Shown here: in pieces, positions 34,677 to 44,769 of the stretch
Layout: each line of letters begins with the position of its first letter
Position numbering within the stretch: the first letter of the stretch is position 1
Assembly: GCF_030929495.1 (NCBI RefSeq)
Contig: NZ_JAVFWN010000016.1
Location: forward strand, 1-64,000
Direction: 5' to 3'
Source: Nocardioides sp. LHD-245
GTDB taxonomy: Bacteria > Actinomycetota > Actinomycetes > Propionibacteriales > Nocardioidaceae
Length of the DNA: 64,000 bases
Program-made: the position numbers and the translations under genes
Notes under the pieces: generated by a model
What the model saw: the letters and a program-made list of their open reading frames with translations, nothing else
Database searches by the model: none
Told to the model about the DNA's origin: nothing

Positions 34677-35390
34677 GTGAGCACACCGAAGGCGTCCGGC
34701 GAGGCCCCGCGACGCCGGCTGCCCCGCGGCGCGCTGACCCCGGAGCGGATCGTGACCGCGAGCCTCGCCCTGCTCGACGAGCAGGGCCTCGCCGCGTTCA
34801 CGATGCCCCGCCTCGGGCGCACCCTGGGCGCGGACCAGACCGCGGTGTACCGGCACTTCGCCAGCAAGGACGACCTGGTGCTCGCCGTCGCCGACCGGCT
34901 GCTCACCGAGGCGTTCGAGGACTTCGAGCCCGCCGGCGACGACTGGCGGGGCACCCTGGTCGACGTGTGCCAGCGGGTCCGCACGACCTACGTCAGTCAT
35001 CCCGCGGCCGCCGTCCTCAGCGGCCCCCGGATCACCACCGGCTCCTCGGAGATGAAGGCCGCGGACGCGGTCGTCGGGGCGCTGCGCACGGCCGGGATCC
35101 CCGACCCGGAGCTCGCGCTGTACTACCGCGTGATCGCCGACTTCGCGCTGCTGTGGTCCGGTGGGCTGGCCGGCTTCCGGATCCTCGACGAGAGCATCCA
35201 GGAGGCCGAGCGGACCACGTGGGCGACCGCCTACGCCACGGCACCGGACCAGTTCGGCAACCTGCACGCCATCAGCGGCGATCTCGACCGGATCGAGAGC
35301 GAGCAGGTCTTCGACACCGCCCTGGAGCTCCTGCTCGACTCCATCGCCGAGCGGGCCGCCCGCGCCCGGACCGGGCAGGACACCGCCTGA
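34677..35390 (+). CDS. TetR-family regulator
   Basis: A 237-residue repressor. The helix-turn-helix at about 20-65 includes IVTASLALLDEQGLAAFTMPRLGRTLGADQTAVYRHFASKDDL split over three helices; the C-terminal ligand domain follows (about 80-230). The start is a GTG. Divergent placement and the operator in between point to control of the 13-kb operon and of itself. Confidence 0.92.
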   Translation: MSTPKASGEAPRRRLPRGALTPERIVTASLALLDEQGLAAFTMPRLGRTLGADQTAVYRHFASKDDLVLAVADRLLTEAFEDFEPAGDDWRGTLVDVCQRVRTTYVSHPAAAVLSGPRITTGSSEMKAADAVVGALRTAGIPDPELALYYRVIADFALLWSGGLAGFRILDESIQEAERTTWATAYATAPDQFGNLHAISGDLDRIESEQVFDTALELLLDSIAERAARARTGQDTA

Positions 35391-35444
35391 CCGGCGTCCC
35401 CGGTGGGCCGGACGCGTGCTAGCGTCCGCCTCGCCAGTCGTACT

Positions 35445-35625
35445 CACGAAACTCGTGGGTCAGGGAACCCGGTGAAAGTCCGGGACTGACGCGCAGCGGT
35501 GAGGGTGACGGGCGGGGCAACACGCCACTGGTGAGGGACGGCAGACACTCGGCCGACCGGCACTGGGAAGGCGCTCCGTCCGGTCGATCCCGAGTCCGAA
35601 GACCTGCTGGCCGTGGACCCTCCCG
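35445..35625 (+). ncRNA. Cobalamin riboswitch
   Basis: The leader has the conserved cobalamin-aptamer elements in order: GGGAACCCGGTGAAAGTCCGGG, then GCGCAGCGGTGAG, CACGCCACTGG, CACTGGGAAGGCG and a final CCGAGTCCGAAGACCTGC. It ends about 60 bases before the BtuF-like start. Boundaries are approximate. High B12 should lower expression of the four downstream genes. Confidence 0.93.
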
Positions 35626-35684
35626 GGTCCGCGTCACCCACCCAACAGGCTTCGCGCACGAGCCTCGGACTGAGAAGAGTGATC

Positions 35685-36680
35685 ATGACGCCCCGTCGTA
35701 CCCGGGTCCGCCCGGCCCTGCTCGCCGTCCCCCTGACCCTCGCGCTGTCGCTCGCCGGCTGTGCCGGTGCCCCCGAGCCGGAGCGGAAGGAGGCGGCCGG
35801 CGACGCGTTCCCGGTCCGGGTGTCCAGCTGCGGCTTCGACGCCACCGTCACGGCGCCGCCGGAGCGTGCGGTGTCGATGAACCAGGGCGCGACCGAGGTG
35901 CTGCTGGCGCTCGACCTGGCCGACCGTATGGCCGGCACCGCCTACCTCGACGACGCCGTCCCCGCGACATGGCAGGCCGCGTACGACGAGGTCCCGGTGC
36001 TGTCCGCGGCGTACCCCGACAACGAGACGCTGCTCGCGGCCGAGCCCGACTTCGTCTACGCCTCCTACCTCAGCGCCTTCGACGCGGACGCCGCCGGCCC
36101 CCGCGAGGAGCTCGCCGACCTGGGCATCGCGTCGTACGCCTCCCCGTTCGGCTGTGGCAAGGAGCACGACCGCGTCGAGATCGCCTTCGACTCCGTCTGG
36201 GACGAGATCGCGACCGTGGCCGCGGCGTTCGGCGTACCCGATCGGGCGGCGGCGATCGAGAAGGAGCAGCAGGAAGCGCTGGACGCGCTGGCCGATCGGC
36301 GACCGGGCGCGGGTCGGACCGTGTTCTGGTACGACTCCGGCGACAAGACCGCGTTCGCCGGCGCCGGCCAGGGTGGTCCCCAGCTCATCCTCGACGCGGT
36401 CGGCGCGACCAACGTGTTCGCCGACCTCGACGGCAGCTGGGCCGACGTCAGCTGGGAGCAGGTGGTCGAGGCGGACCCGGACGTGATCGTGCTCGCCGAC
36501 GCGAGCTGGTCGACCGCCGACGACAAGATCGCGATGCTCGAGAAGGACCCCGCGCTCAAGGACCTGCGGGCCGTGCGGGCCGAGGCCTACGTCGTGCTGC
36601 CGTTCTCCGCGTCCACACCCGGCGTCCGGCTGGCCGACGGCGCGGTCTCGGTCGGCGAGCAGCTGAGCAAGCTGGGCTGA
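35685..36680 (+). CDS. B12/corrinoid ABC transporter binding lipoprotein (BtuF-like)
   Basis: A 331-residue periplasmic-binding-type lipoprotein with lipobox LAGC (Cys26) and the two-lobed vitamin-B12/iron-siderophore fold: ERAVSMNQGATEVLLAL near the start and WEQVVEADPDVIVLAD in the second lobe. The riboswitch makes cobalamin, a corrinoid or cobalt complex the likely ligand rather than a siderophore. I chose the ATG at 35685, after GAGAAGAG. Its stop overlaps the permease ATG (TGATG). Confidence 0.9.
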   Translation: MTPRRTRVRPALLAVPLTLALSLAGCAGAPEPERKEAAGDAFPVRVSSCGFDATVTAPPERAVSMNQGATEVLLALDLADRMAGTAYLDDAVPATWQAAYDEVPVLSAAYPDNETLLAAEPDFVYASYLSAFDADAAGPREELADLGIASYASPFGCGKEHDRVEIAFDSVWDEIATVAAAFGVPDRAAAIEKEQQEALDALADRRPGAGRTVFWYDSGDKTAFAGAGQGGPQLILDAVGATNVFADLDGSWADVSWEQVVEADPDVIVLADASWSTADDKIAMLEKDPALKDLRAVRAEAYVVLPFSASTPGVRLADGAVSVGEQLSKLG

Positions 36681-37740
36681 TGCTGCAGCCCGCATCCGCG
36701 CCGGCGCGGACCCGCCGGGGCACCGGGCTCCTCGTCGGGGGGACGCTGGTGGTCGCCCTGGCGGTGAGCCTCGTCGTCGCCGTGGGGATCGGGTCGGTGC
36801 ACGTGCCCGCGGGCGATGTCGTCGACGTGGTGCTCCGCCGGCTCGGCGTACCCGTCGACGGGGTGGGCGTGGTCGACGACAAGATCGTGTGGCAGCTGCG
36901 GATGCCCCGGGTCCTCGGTGCCGCGGCGACCGGCGCGGGACTCGCGCTGGCCGGCGCGGTCCTGCAGTCGCTGACCCGCAACGACCTCGCCGACCCCTAC
37001 CTGCTCGGCATCTCCGGCGGCGCGACGGTCGGCGCGGTGAGTGTGATCGTGCTCGGCGTGAGCGTCGGTGGCCTGGTCGGCGGCGCCGCCCTCGGCACGG
37101 CCGCGTTCCTCGGAGCCCTGGTCGCGCTGGCGCTCGTCCTGACCCTGGCCACCGGCCGCACCGGCGACCTCCCCCCGGCGCGCACCGTGCTGGCCGGTGT
37201 GGCGATCGGGCAGATCTGCGCGGCGTACACCTCCTTCGCCGTGATGATGAGCGGAGACCACGACGCCGCGCGGCGCGTGCTCTCCTGGACGATGGGCTCG
37301 CTCGCGGGCCTGCGCTGGCACAGCGCGACGGTGCTGCTCGTCGTCGCGCTCGTCGCCCTGGTGGGGATCGTCGCCTGCGCGGCGGACCTGGACGCGTTCG
37401 CCTTCGGCGACGCGTCGGCCGCCTCGCTCGGCGTCTCGATCCGGCGTACCCGCTGGGTCCTGCTCGTCGGTACGGCGTTGCTGACCGCGTGCCTGGTCGC
37501 CTACACCGGGGCGATCGGCTTCGTGGGACTCGTGGTGCCGCATGTCGTCCGGTTGGTCTGCGGTCCGCTGCACCGACGGCTGCTGCCGTTGAGCGCCCTG
37601 GCCGGAGCGGTGCTGATGATCTGGGCCGACACCGCGGCCCGGTCGCTGGTCGAGGGGCAGGAGATCCCGATCGGCGTGGTGACCGCTGTCCTCGGTGCCC
37701 CGCTCTTCGCCTACCTGCTGCGGCGCGAGTCGAGGTCGCG

Positions 37741-37744
<4 letters not shown>
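36680..37744 (+). CDS. B12/corrinoid ABC transporter permease (FecCD/BtuC type)
   Basis: A 354-residue permease with about ten helices. Family boxes are WQLRMPRVLGAAATGAGLAL, LADPYLLGISGGA and GFVGLVVPHVVRL. It would form a homodimer channel. It is coupled to both neighbours by 1- and 4-base overlaps. Confidence 0.92.
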
Positions 37745-38510
<766 letters not shown>

Positions 38511-38514
<4 letters not shown>

Positions 38515-39143
38515 GCCGCGCCGTCGTCCTGGTCCCGCTGGGCGTCGACGCCGCACGCCACGGCGATGAGCTGCGGGACATCGCCGCGGCCACCGGGGCG
38601 TCGGTCGCGTTCCTGCAGGCGGGAACGCCGAGCCTGGCCGACGAGCTCGACCGGCTGGCCGGGACCGGCGCCCGGCGGATCGAGCTGGTGGGCCTCGGGC
38701 TCGGGGCTCCGACAGCCCGGTCCTGGCTGCGCAGGGTCGCCGGTCACTGGCGGCGGGAGAACGACGCCGTCGAGCTGGTCATCGCCGGCCGCGCGGTGAC
38801 CGGCGCGGAGGCGCCGCTGACCTCCCCCGCCTGGGAGGACGTGCCCGCTCACGCCCGACAGGTCCTGGTCTGTCGCGGGCCGCGCTGCTCGGCCCGCGGC
38901 TCCGCGGCCACCGCCACCGCACTCGACGCCGAGCTGCGCCGGCGCGGTCTGGGCGACGACGACGTGCTCGTCACCCAGACCGGCTGCCTGTTCCCCTGCA
39001 ACCAGGCGCCGGTGCTGGTGGTCCACCCCGACGACGTCTGGTACGGCGGCGTCCGGCCCGGCGTCGTACCGGACCTCGTCGACGAGCACCTCGTGGGCGG
39101 TCGGCCGCTCACCGAACGGCGGCTGCCACGGCCGGGGGCCTGA
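38511..39143 (+). CDS. CbiX-like domain fused to thioredoxin-fold [2Fe-2S] ferredoxin
   Basis: A 210-residue two-domain protein. Residues 1-100 resemble half of a CbiX/sirohydrochlorin chelatase (AVVLVPLGVDAARHGDELRD, then AFLQAGTPSLADELDRL), but the usual N-terminal GHGS metal site is replaced by PLGVDAARHG, so chelation may be lost or altered. Residues 115-190 form a thioredoxin-like [2Fe-2S] domain with Cys121, Cys126, Cys159 and Cys163 (CRGPRC, GCLFPC). Cotranscription with a riboswitch-controlled transporter suggests a role in handling imported cobalt or corrinoid, for example reduction. It converges with the 39167 gene. Confidence 0.82.
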
Positions 39144-39166
39144 CCGGACGGCCCCGGGCGCTCGGC

Positions 39167-39796
39167 TCAGCGCACGCCCGGCTCCTGCTCGGCGCGCTGC
39201 AGCAGCCGGACGACCTCGCGCGGCTCGTCGACCCAGAACCCGACCCGGTCGGCGACGCGCTCGCCGTCGTGGGTGGCGAGCGTGGTCGGCCCGGCGAGGG
39301 TCAGCTCGACGTTGGTGCGGTTGCCCGGTCCGACGAGCAGCAGTCCGTCCTCCTCGTGGACCGACCGGATCATGCCCTCGAACTCGTGCTCGACGGCGCG
39401 GCTCCCGACGACCGCCGCCAGCGGTACGTCGACCCGGAACCGCGGCCCGTTGCGGACCGTGATCCGGTCGGGGAGCAGGAGATGGCGTCGGACGTAGAAC
39501 GAGCCGGCCATGCCCAGCATCCAGAGCGCGCCCCAGAGTCCGACCACGAAGAGCGGGATCCGGACGACGTGCGCCCAGGTCGCGTCGATGCTGCGCAGCA
39601 CCAGCTCGAGGGCGACCACCTCGACGAGAGAACCGAAGATCCACAGCCACATGACCGGCGCCGTCAGTCGGCTGTAGCCGATCTGCACCGCCTCCGCGGG
39701 GGCATCGGGGCGCCGCGCGACCCAGCGCGCGAGGTTGCGCCAGATCGCCAGCTCGACCAGGACGACGTCCTTGAGAAGACGCCACGTGCGGTTCAT
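39167..39796 (-). CDS. Membrane protein with PH-like domain, MarR partner
   Basis: A 209-residue protein with two hydrophobic segments at about 47-70 and 78-102, followed by a soluble beta-rich domain (LLPDRITVRNGPRFRVDVPLAAVV) that resembles bacterial PH-type domains. Function is unknown. Its ATG overlaps the stop of the MarR gene (ATGA), so it is probably the regulated target or cotranscribed partner. Confidence 0.75.
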   Translation of the reverse strand: MNRTWRLLKDVVLVELAIWRNLARWVARRPDAPAEAVQIGYSRLTAPVMWLWIFGSLVEVVALELVLRSIDATWAHVVRIPLFVVGLWGALWMLGMAGSFYVRRHLLLPDRITVRNGPRFRVDVPLAAVVGSRAVEHEFEGMIRSVHEEDGLLLVGPGNRTNVELTLAGPTTLATHDGERVADRVGFWVDEPREVVRLLQRAEQEPGVR

Positions 39797-40242
39797 GACT
39801 CGACCTCCTCCATCAGGGCGGTGAAGCGCGCGATCGTCACGTCGAGGACGGCGGTGAAGTCGGCCAGCCTCCTCGCGGAGAGGTCGCCGAAGAGCTGCCG
39901 GGCCAGGTCGTCGTAGCTGTCCTGGTTGTCCTTGATGACCGCGAGCCCGGCGGCCGTGGGCGTCACCAGGGTCGCCCGCCGGTCGCTCGGGTGCGGCTCG
40001 CGGGTGACATGGCCCGAGGCGACCAGGCCGTCGACGAGGCCGGTGACATTGCGCGGGGTGACCTCCATCGCCGCCGCGAGCCGCTGCTGGGTGGTCGGCC
40101 CGCCGAGTCCGAGCTGCCACAGCAGGTGGATCCGCGGCGCGGTGAGCCCGGACTCCTTCTCGTAGCGGCCCAGGTCGCTCGAGATCAGCAGCGAGAGCTG
40201 CATCAGTCGGTCGATCGCTCCGCGCGGGGTGGCCTTCTCCAT
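39793..40242 (-). CDS. MarR-family regulator
   Basis: A 149-residue winged-helix protein with LLWQLGLGGPTTQQRLAAAMEVTPRNVTGLVDGL as the DNA-reading region and the wing SDRRATLVTPTAAG. Upstream, at 40247-40275, TGAAGT and ACTTCA form an inverted repeat in an AT-rich stretch, a possible autoregulatory site. The next gene encodes a membrane protein, as often seen for MarR systems. Confidence 0.9.
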   Translation of the reverse strand: MEKATPRGAIDRLMQLSLLISSDLGRYEKESGLTAPRIHLLWQLGLGGPTTQQRLAAAMEVTPRNVTGLVDGLVASGHVTREPHPSDRRATLVTPTAAGLAVIKDNQDSYDDLARQLFGDLSARRLADFTAVLDVTIARFTALMEEVES

Positions 40243-40314
40243 ATCATGAAGTTACTACATCATTACGTCACTTCACAAACTGCGCGAGCAGGCGACCCGC
40301 TCGGCCCGATCGCG

Positions 40315-41736
40315 TCACTGCCGCAGCGCCGCCACCCGGACCCGGCCGCCCCGGCCGGGGATCATCGTCACGTTGCGGTGGATCGGCCGCTCCGGTGCCG
40401 CCGTGTCGACGACCAGGTCGGCCCGGCGGGCGATCTCGGCGACGACGATGCGCAGCTCCTCCATCGCCAGCGCGGCGCCCAGGCAGCGGCGGGTGCCCCC
40501 GCCGAACGGCAGCCACTCGTGGGTGCCGGGCTTGCGGCCGAGGAAGCGCTCGGGCGCGAACCGGAACGGGTCCGGGTAGAGGTCCGGCCGGTGATGGAGC
40601 AGCAGGACGCCGATCAGCAGCCGGCTGTCGGGCGGGACGACCACGTCGCCGAGCCGCCAGGGCACCCGGACCCGCCTGCCGATCAGCGGCACCACGGGAC
40701 GCACCCGCATCGACTCGGTGATGGTGGCCTCGAGGTAGCCGTCCGGGTCCTCGCCCGAGCGCACCACGTCGCGCAGCCGGTCGTACGCCGCGGGCGTGCG
40801 CAGCAGCCGCTCGAAGGTCCACGCGATCGAGTTGGCCGTCGTCTCGTGTCCGGCGAGCACCAGGGTGAGCAGCTCGTTGCGCAGCTCCCGGTCGGTCAGC
40901 GGCGCGCCGTCCTCGTCGCGGACGTCGAGCAGCAGGCTGAGGATGTCGTGCCGGGCACCGGGCTCGTGCTCCGCACGCCGTGCCGCGATGACGTCGTACG
41001 TCGCCCGGTCGAGGCGGCGCACCACCCACTTCTGCGGGCCGACCGACTCCTCCCGGTCGAGGTTGAGCAGCTCGGCGAACTGGGCGAGCGGGCCCACGGA
41101 GAGCCGCAGCGTCTGGCGGACCACATGGCGCAGCCGGGCCTCGGCCGGCGCGGCGCGGTGGTCGATGCCGAAGACCCCGCTCATGATCACGTCGAGCGTG
41201 ATCGCCTGGGTCGTCGCCGCGAGCGGGAACGCGGTGCCGGGCTCCCAGCGGTCGAGATGACGGTCGGTCGCGGCGACGATCTCCTCGCGGTAGCGGGTGA
41301 TCGCCTCCCCGTGGAAGGACGGCATCATCAGCTTGCGGCGGCGGCGGTGCTGCTGGCCGACGGCGGTGAGCACCGAGAGTCCGACGATCGGACGGACCGG
41401 CGACTCCCCCGCCAGGGACGGCGCGATGTCGGGGTCGGCCGCGAACAGCGACCGCACGTGCTCGGGGTGGCGCGTCACGACGACCGGCTGTCGGTCCAGC
41501 AGGCTGACGAACGAGAACGTCTCCCCCGCCTGTGCCCCGGCGAAGAACTCGCCGCCCAGGTCGGCGGTGATCCGCAGGCTCTGCCGCAGCCGGTTGGGGT
41601 GGCCGACGTGGGGCGCGGCCGCGCCGGTCTCCCCGACGTCGAGCGGCCCGGCGGGCGAGGGGTCGGGGACGAGTGGGTCGAGCGCGCCGCCGGCGGCCGG
41701 CCGTGCGTACCAGGGGTCCGGACGGCCGCGGCGCAT
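40315..41736 (-). CDS. Cytochrome P450
   Basis: A 473-residue haem monooxygenase. The I-helix oxygen-binding motif is LAGHETTANS, the K-helix E-x-x-R is present (ESMRVRP), and the haem loop FGGGTRRCLGAAL puts the axial Cys at about 418. There is no membrane anchor. The CYP family cannot be set by eye, although the I-helix and haem loop resemble CYP102/CYP4-like bacterial forms. No ferredoxin gene is adjacent; the [2Fe-2S] reductase at 31886 is not an obvious partner. It overlaps the GNAT gene by 1 base. Confidence 0.92.
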   Translation of the reverse strand: MRRGRPDPWYARPAAGGALDPLVPDPSPAGPLDVGETGAAAPHVGHPNRLRQSLRITADLGGEFFAGAQAGETFSFVSLLDRQPVVVTRHPEHVRSLFAADPDIAPSLAGESPVRPIVGLSVLTAVGQQHRRRRKLMMPSFHGEAITRYREEIVAATDRHLDRWEPGTAFPLAATTQAITLDVIMSGVFGIDHRAAPAEARLRHVVRQTLRLSVGPLAQFAELLNLDREESVGPQKWVVRRLDRATYDVIAARRAEHEPGARHDILSLLLDVRDEDGAPLTDRELRNELLTLVLAGHETTANSIAWTFERLLRTPAAYDRLRDVVRSGEDPDGYLEATITESMRVRPVVPLIGRRVRVPWRLGDVVVPPDSRLLIGVLLLHHRPDLYPDPFRFAPERFLGRKPGTHEWLPFGGGTRRCLGAALAMEELRIVVAEIARRADLVVDTAAPERPIHRNVTMIPGRGGRVRVAALRQ

Positions 41737-42233
41737 CAGGCGGCCCAGTCCGCGCGCAGGATGCTGTAGGAGTAGCAGTCGTGGAAGGCGCCACTGCGCC
41801 ACTGCGCCCCTCGCACCGTGCCCTCGCGGGTGAAGCCGGCCTTCTCGAGCGCCCGCTGCTCGGCGATGTTCTCGACGTCGGTCGTGGCCTCGACCCGGTT
41901 CACCGTGGTGTGCCGGAAGAACAGGTCCGCCACCGCCCGCTGGGCCGCCGTCCCCGCCCCGCGACCGCGTGCCTCCGGACGCAGCCAGATGCCGATCATG
42001 GGGTTGCGCGACTCCGGCATCGGCCCCCACTGCTGCCAGATCCAGCTCACGCTGCCGAGCAGGAGGCCGCCCGCGGCCTCGCAGACGGCCATCCCGCCGA
42101 ACTCCCGCAGCACGGACGGATACGGCTCGGTGCGCGGGGGGCGCGGGCCGAAGTCGTCGTACGGCGCGTCGCCGCCGACCAGCAGCGGCAGGTCCTCGGC
42201 CACGACCGGACGCAGCGCGATCTCCATCCTCAT
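41736..42233 (-). CDS. GNAT-family N-acetyltransferase
   Basis: A 165-residue acetyltransferase with the acetyl-CoA loop RPEARGRGAGTAAQRA and the late RALEKAGFTREGTVRG typical of RimJ/ribosomal-protein-like GNATs. The ATG at 42233 overlaps the MFS stop (ATGA); an internal ATG two codons on is possible. Target unknown. Confidence 0.88.
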   Translation of the reverse strand: MRMEIALRPVVAEDLPLLVGGDAPYDDFGPRPPRTEPYPSVLREFGGMAVCEAAGGLLLGSVSWIWQQWGPMPESRNPMIGIWLRPEARGRGAGTAAQRAVADLFFRHTTVNRVEATTDVENIAEQRALEKAGFTREGTVRGAQWRSGAFHDCYSYSILRADWAA

Positions 42234-43480
42234 CCCCTTCGGGTCGTCCGCCACAGCAGCACGGCCGCCACGAGCTGCAGCGCGCCGATCGCGACCGCCA
42301 GGAGCGTGACGTGCCCGTCGACCAGCGCACCGGCGAGGACACCGCCGACCAGCGCGCCGATGCCCTGCACGGCCGCGAACACACCGTACGCCGTCGCCCG
42401 GCGCCCGGCCGGGACCAGATCGGCGACGTAGGCCTTGACGGTGGAGTCCTGCACGCCGGCGGCCGCGCCCCACACGACCACGCCGGCCAGGACGACGCCG
42501 AGCCGGTCGGTGAACACGCACAGCGGCACCACCGCGACGAGGACCGGGACGACGAGCAGGACCCGGCCGCCCCAGCGGTCGAACAGGCCACCGGCCGCGA
42601 GCGCGGCCACGGCCTCGACCGCCATCGCCAGGGCGTAGACGAGGGGGACGGCGGCCGCCGTGACCAGTCCGGCCTCGACGAAGCGATAGGACATCACGCC
42701 GAAGGTCATCAGTCCGGCGGTGGTGAGCGCGGCCGCCAGCGAGAACAGGTGGAACGCGCGGGGCAGGTCGGCGCCCACGGCGGCGGCGCGGATCTCGCCC
42801 CAGGCGCTGCGGACCGGCCGGTCGTCGCCCTGGTCCGCCTCGGCGCCGGCCCGGGTGGCGATCGGGGCCCGGCGGCGGAGCTGGGCGAGCAGCAGCATCG
42901 CCAGCGCGCCGGGGATCGCGAGCACCGCGAAGCCGGGCCAGAGCAGTCCGGTGAGGGCGGCGATCCCGGCGAGCAGCAGCGGGCCGGAGAACGCCCCGAT
43001 CTGGTCCAGCGCCTTGTGGACCGCGAACCCCTTGCCGCGGCCGGTCGAGGTCGCCATCCCCGCCAGCAGCGCGGACTTCGCCGGGCTGCGCACCGCCTTG
43101 CCCGTGCGCTCCAGCACGATCAGGGTCGCCGCGACCGCCAGCCCCGCGCTGCCGAGGAACGGGGTCACCGCCAGGAGGGGGACGCACACCGCCGTCATGC
43201 CGTACCCGATGACGGTGAGCCGCCAGTGCCGTCGGCTGCGGTCCGCCCACGGCCCCGTGACCAGGCGCAGCACCAGCGCCACGGCCTCCCCGGCGCCGGT
43301 GACGATGCCGACCGTCAGCGCCGACGCCCCGAGGCTCCCGAGGAAGGGACCGGCCATGGCCCGCATCCCCTCGTAGACCATGTCCGCGGCCAGGCTGACC
43401 AGCCCGAACGCGAACACCGTGCGCCACGGGGTCCACGCCGGGCGGGGTACGTCGGCCCGCGCCGACGGAGGCGAGCTCAC
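42230..43480 (-). CDS. MFS transporter
   Basis: A 416-residue, 12-helix transporter. TM1-2 read VFAFGLVSLAADMVYEGMRAM and the loop GPWADRSRRHWRL carries the MFS basic motif. It is of the YfkF/multidrug-like type and its substrate is not predictable. The GTG start lies 2 bases after the stop of the GDT1-like gene, so the two may share a transcript controlled by the upstream riboswitch. Confidence 0.88.
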   Translation of the reverse strand: MSSPPSARADVPRPAWTPWRTVFAFGLVSLAADMVYEGMRAMAGPFLGSLGASALTVGIVTGAGEAVALVLRLVTGPWADRSRRHWRLTVIGYGMTAVCVPLLAVTPFLGSAGLAVAATLIVLERTGKAVRSPAKSALLAGMATSTGRGKGFAVHKALDQIGAFSGPLLLAGIAALTGLLWPGFAVLAIPGALAMLLLAQLRRRAPIATRAGAEADQGDDRPVRSAWGEIRAAAVGADLPRAFHLFSLAAALTTAGLMTFGVMSYRFVEAGLVTAAAVPLVYALAMAVEAVAALAAGGLFDRWGGRVLLVVPVLVAVVPLCVFTDRLGVVLAGVVVWGAAAGVQDSTVKAYVADLVPAGRRATAYGVFAAVQGIGALVGGVLAGALVDGHVTLLAVAIGALQLVAAVLLWRTTRRG

Positions 43481-43482
43481 CC

Positions 43483-44061
43483 TCAGATCCAACCAGCCCC
43501 ACTGACGACGAGCAGCAACCCGAACAGCGCGAAGAGCGCGGCGGCGCCGTACTTGATGACGCGCTCGGGCAGCTTCTTGCCGAGTACCGCACCCACGCCG
43601 ATCGCCAGGGCGTCGGCGGCGACCATGCCGACCGTGGACCCGAGCCAGGTGCCGAACCAGCCCTCCTGGGTGGCCAGGGTGATGGTGGCGAGCATCGTCT
43701 TGTCGCCCAGCTCGGCGAGGAAGAAGAACACGCCGACGACCAGGATCGCCCGGCCGGTCGCGCTGGCCGCCTTGCGCTCGTCGGCCTCGGTCAGCTCGTC
43801 GCCGCGCAGCGTCCACAGCGCGAAGCCGAGGAACGCGATGCCGGCGCACACCTCGATCGTGCCCTGGTAGTCGCCGAACGCGTCGCCGATGGCGTACCCG
43901 ATCCCGACCGACGCGAGGTGCACGATCGCGGTGGCGGCGGTCAGGCCGATGAGCACGTCACGGGCGCGGTAGCGGGTGGCGAAGGTCATCGCCATCAGCT
44001 GGCTCTTGTCGCCGAGCTCGGCCACGAAGATGACCGCGGTGCTCAACAAGAAGGCGTACAT
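43483..44061 (-). CDS. GDT1/TMEM165 (UPF0016) Mn/Ca exporter
   Basis: A cation exporter of about 192 residues with six helices and the two family repeats containing ELGDKS (about 15-20) and ELGDKT, whose acidic residues bind the ion. Members such as MneA and Gdt1 export manganese or exchange calcium. The ATG at 44061, preceded by GGAGAGGAA, is preferred to one at 44130 whose extension would overlap the riboswitch leader. The leader carries a yybP-ykoY-like aptamer, which supports manganese as the ion. Confidence 0.88.
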   Translation of the reverse strand: MYAFLLSTAVIFVAELGDKSQLMAMTFATRYRARDVLIGLTAATAIVHLASVGIGYAIGDAFGDYQGTIEVCAGIAFLGFALWTLRGDELTEADERKAASATGRAILVVGVFFFLAELGDKTMLATITLATQEGWFGTWLGSTVGMVAADALAIGVGAVLGKKLPERVIKYGAAALFALFGLLLVVSGAGWI

Positions 44062-44255
44062 CTGGTTCCTCTCCGGCGCCCGACCGGAGGAACCCGTCGC
44101 GATGACGTGCCTTCGACCAGGCACGTCCATTCATCACGGGTCGCACATCTGGTCGAAAGTCTCGTCCGCCACCTCCGCAGGTGGCCCGATGTGCCGGGCC
44201 CGCGGACTGCACGGGCCAGTGTGTCGACACAACTGTTGAGGACTACTCCCCTTCG
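44062..44255 (-). ncRNA. yybP-ykoY-type manganese riboswitch
   Basis: Read on the minus strand, the leader begins with AAGGGGAGTAG (about 44252-44242), ends its aptamer near GACGAGACTTTCGACC (about 44165-44150), and is followed by a perfect 9-base hairpin (GACGTGCCT/AGGCACGTC, 44104-44127). The aptamer 3' segment TTCGACCAG is exactly complementary to CTGGTCGAA in that hairpin, so the two folds exclude each other. A second stem pairs GGTTCCTC with GAGGAACC and hides the ribosome site before 44061. Manganese should relieve this block. Confidence 0.75.
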
Positions 44256-44308
44256 TGCCGGTGAGTCTAGCGCGATCGTCGCCCGCCCGTCCCATCGGCG
44301 CGCGGTCC

Positions 44309-44668
44309 TCACCCGGCGACAGGGGCGAGCGCCGACGCCAGGGACCGCAGCACGTCGGGGGCGACGCGGTAGTAGGCCCACCGGCCGCGCTGCTCCCGCG
44401 TCGCGAGTCCCGCCTCCACCAGCAGCCTCATGTGGTGCGACACGGTGGGCTGGCTGAGCCCGACCGGCTCCGTCAGGTCGCAGATGCATGCCTCGCCGCC
44501 GGCCGACGCGGCGATCAGGGAGAGCAGCTTGACCCGGGTCGGGTCGCCGAGCGCCTTGAACATCCGCGCCAGCAGCTCGGCGGTCTCGTCGGCGACCACC
44601 CCGCCGGTGACGGGCGAGCAGCAGACGACCAGGTCGGCGGGCTGGATCACCGGCAGCGGAGAGGCCAT
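44309..44668 (-). CDS. arsR: ArsR-type arsenic repressor
   Basis: A 119-residue ArsR/SmtB winged-helix repressor with FKALGDPTRVKLL and the reading helix LSQPTVSHHM. Putative As(III) ligands are adjacent Cys16-Cys17 near the N-terminus and Cys61/Cys63 in ACICDL. This matches the Corynebacterium glutamicum type, which uses an N-terminal Cys pair plus one from the DNA-binding domain. Two operator-like palindromes lie in the divergent promoter. I chose the ATG at 44668; one at 44686 is possible. Confidence 0.92.
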   Translation of the reverse strand: MASPLPVIQPADLVVCCSPVTGGVVADETAELLARMFKALGDPTRVKLLSLIAASAGGEACICDLTEPVGLSQPTVSHHMRLLVEAGLATREQRGRWAYYRVAPDVLRSLASALAPVAG

Positions 44669-44687
44669 GACGCCATTGTGCCTCATC

Positions 44688-44740
44688 CATTGACAACTGT
44701 CGATGGGTCGGCCAGGCTGTCGCATCGAAGAACGTCGATG
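44688..44740. promoter_or_regulatory. Pair of ArsR operators
   Basis: Two 18-base palindromes, CATTGACAACTGTCGATG at 44688-44705 and CATCGAAGAACGTCGATG at 44723-44740, share CATYGA...TCGATG ends and are 35 bases apart. They lie between arsR and the divergent flavoprotein gene, so one repressor can control both. Confidence 0.7.
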
Positions 44741-44769
44741 TAATAGCGTCCCCGAGTGGAGGAGCAGTG

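Noticed and set aside
35531..36679. Long frame upstream of the FecCD-type permease
   Set aside because: It lies in another frame over the BtuF-like gene and encodes an Arg/Gly-rich product; the permease begins at 36680.
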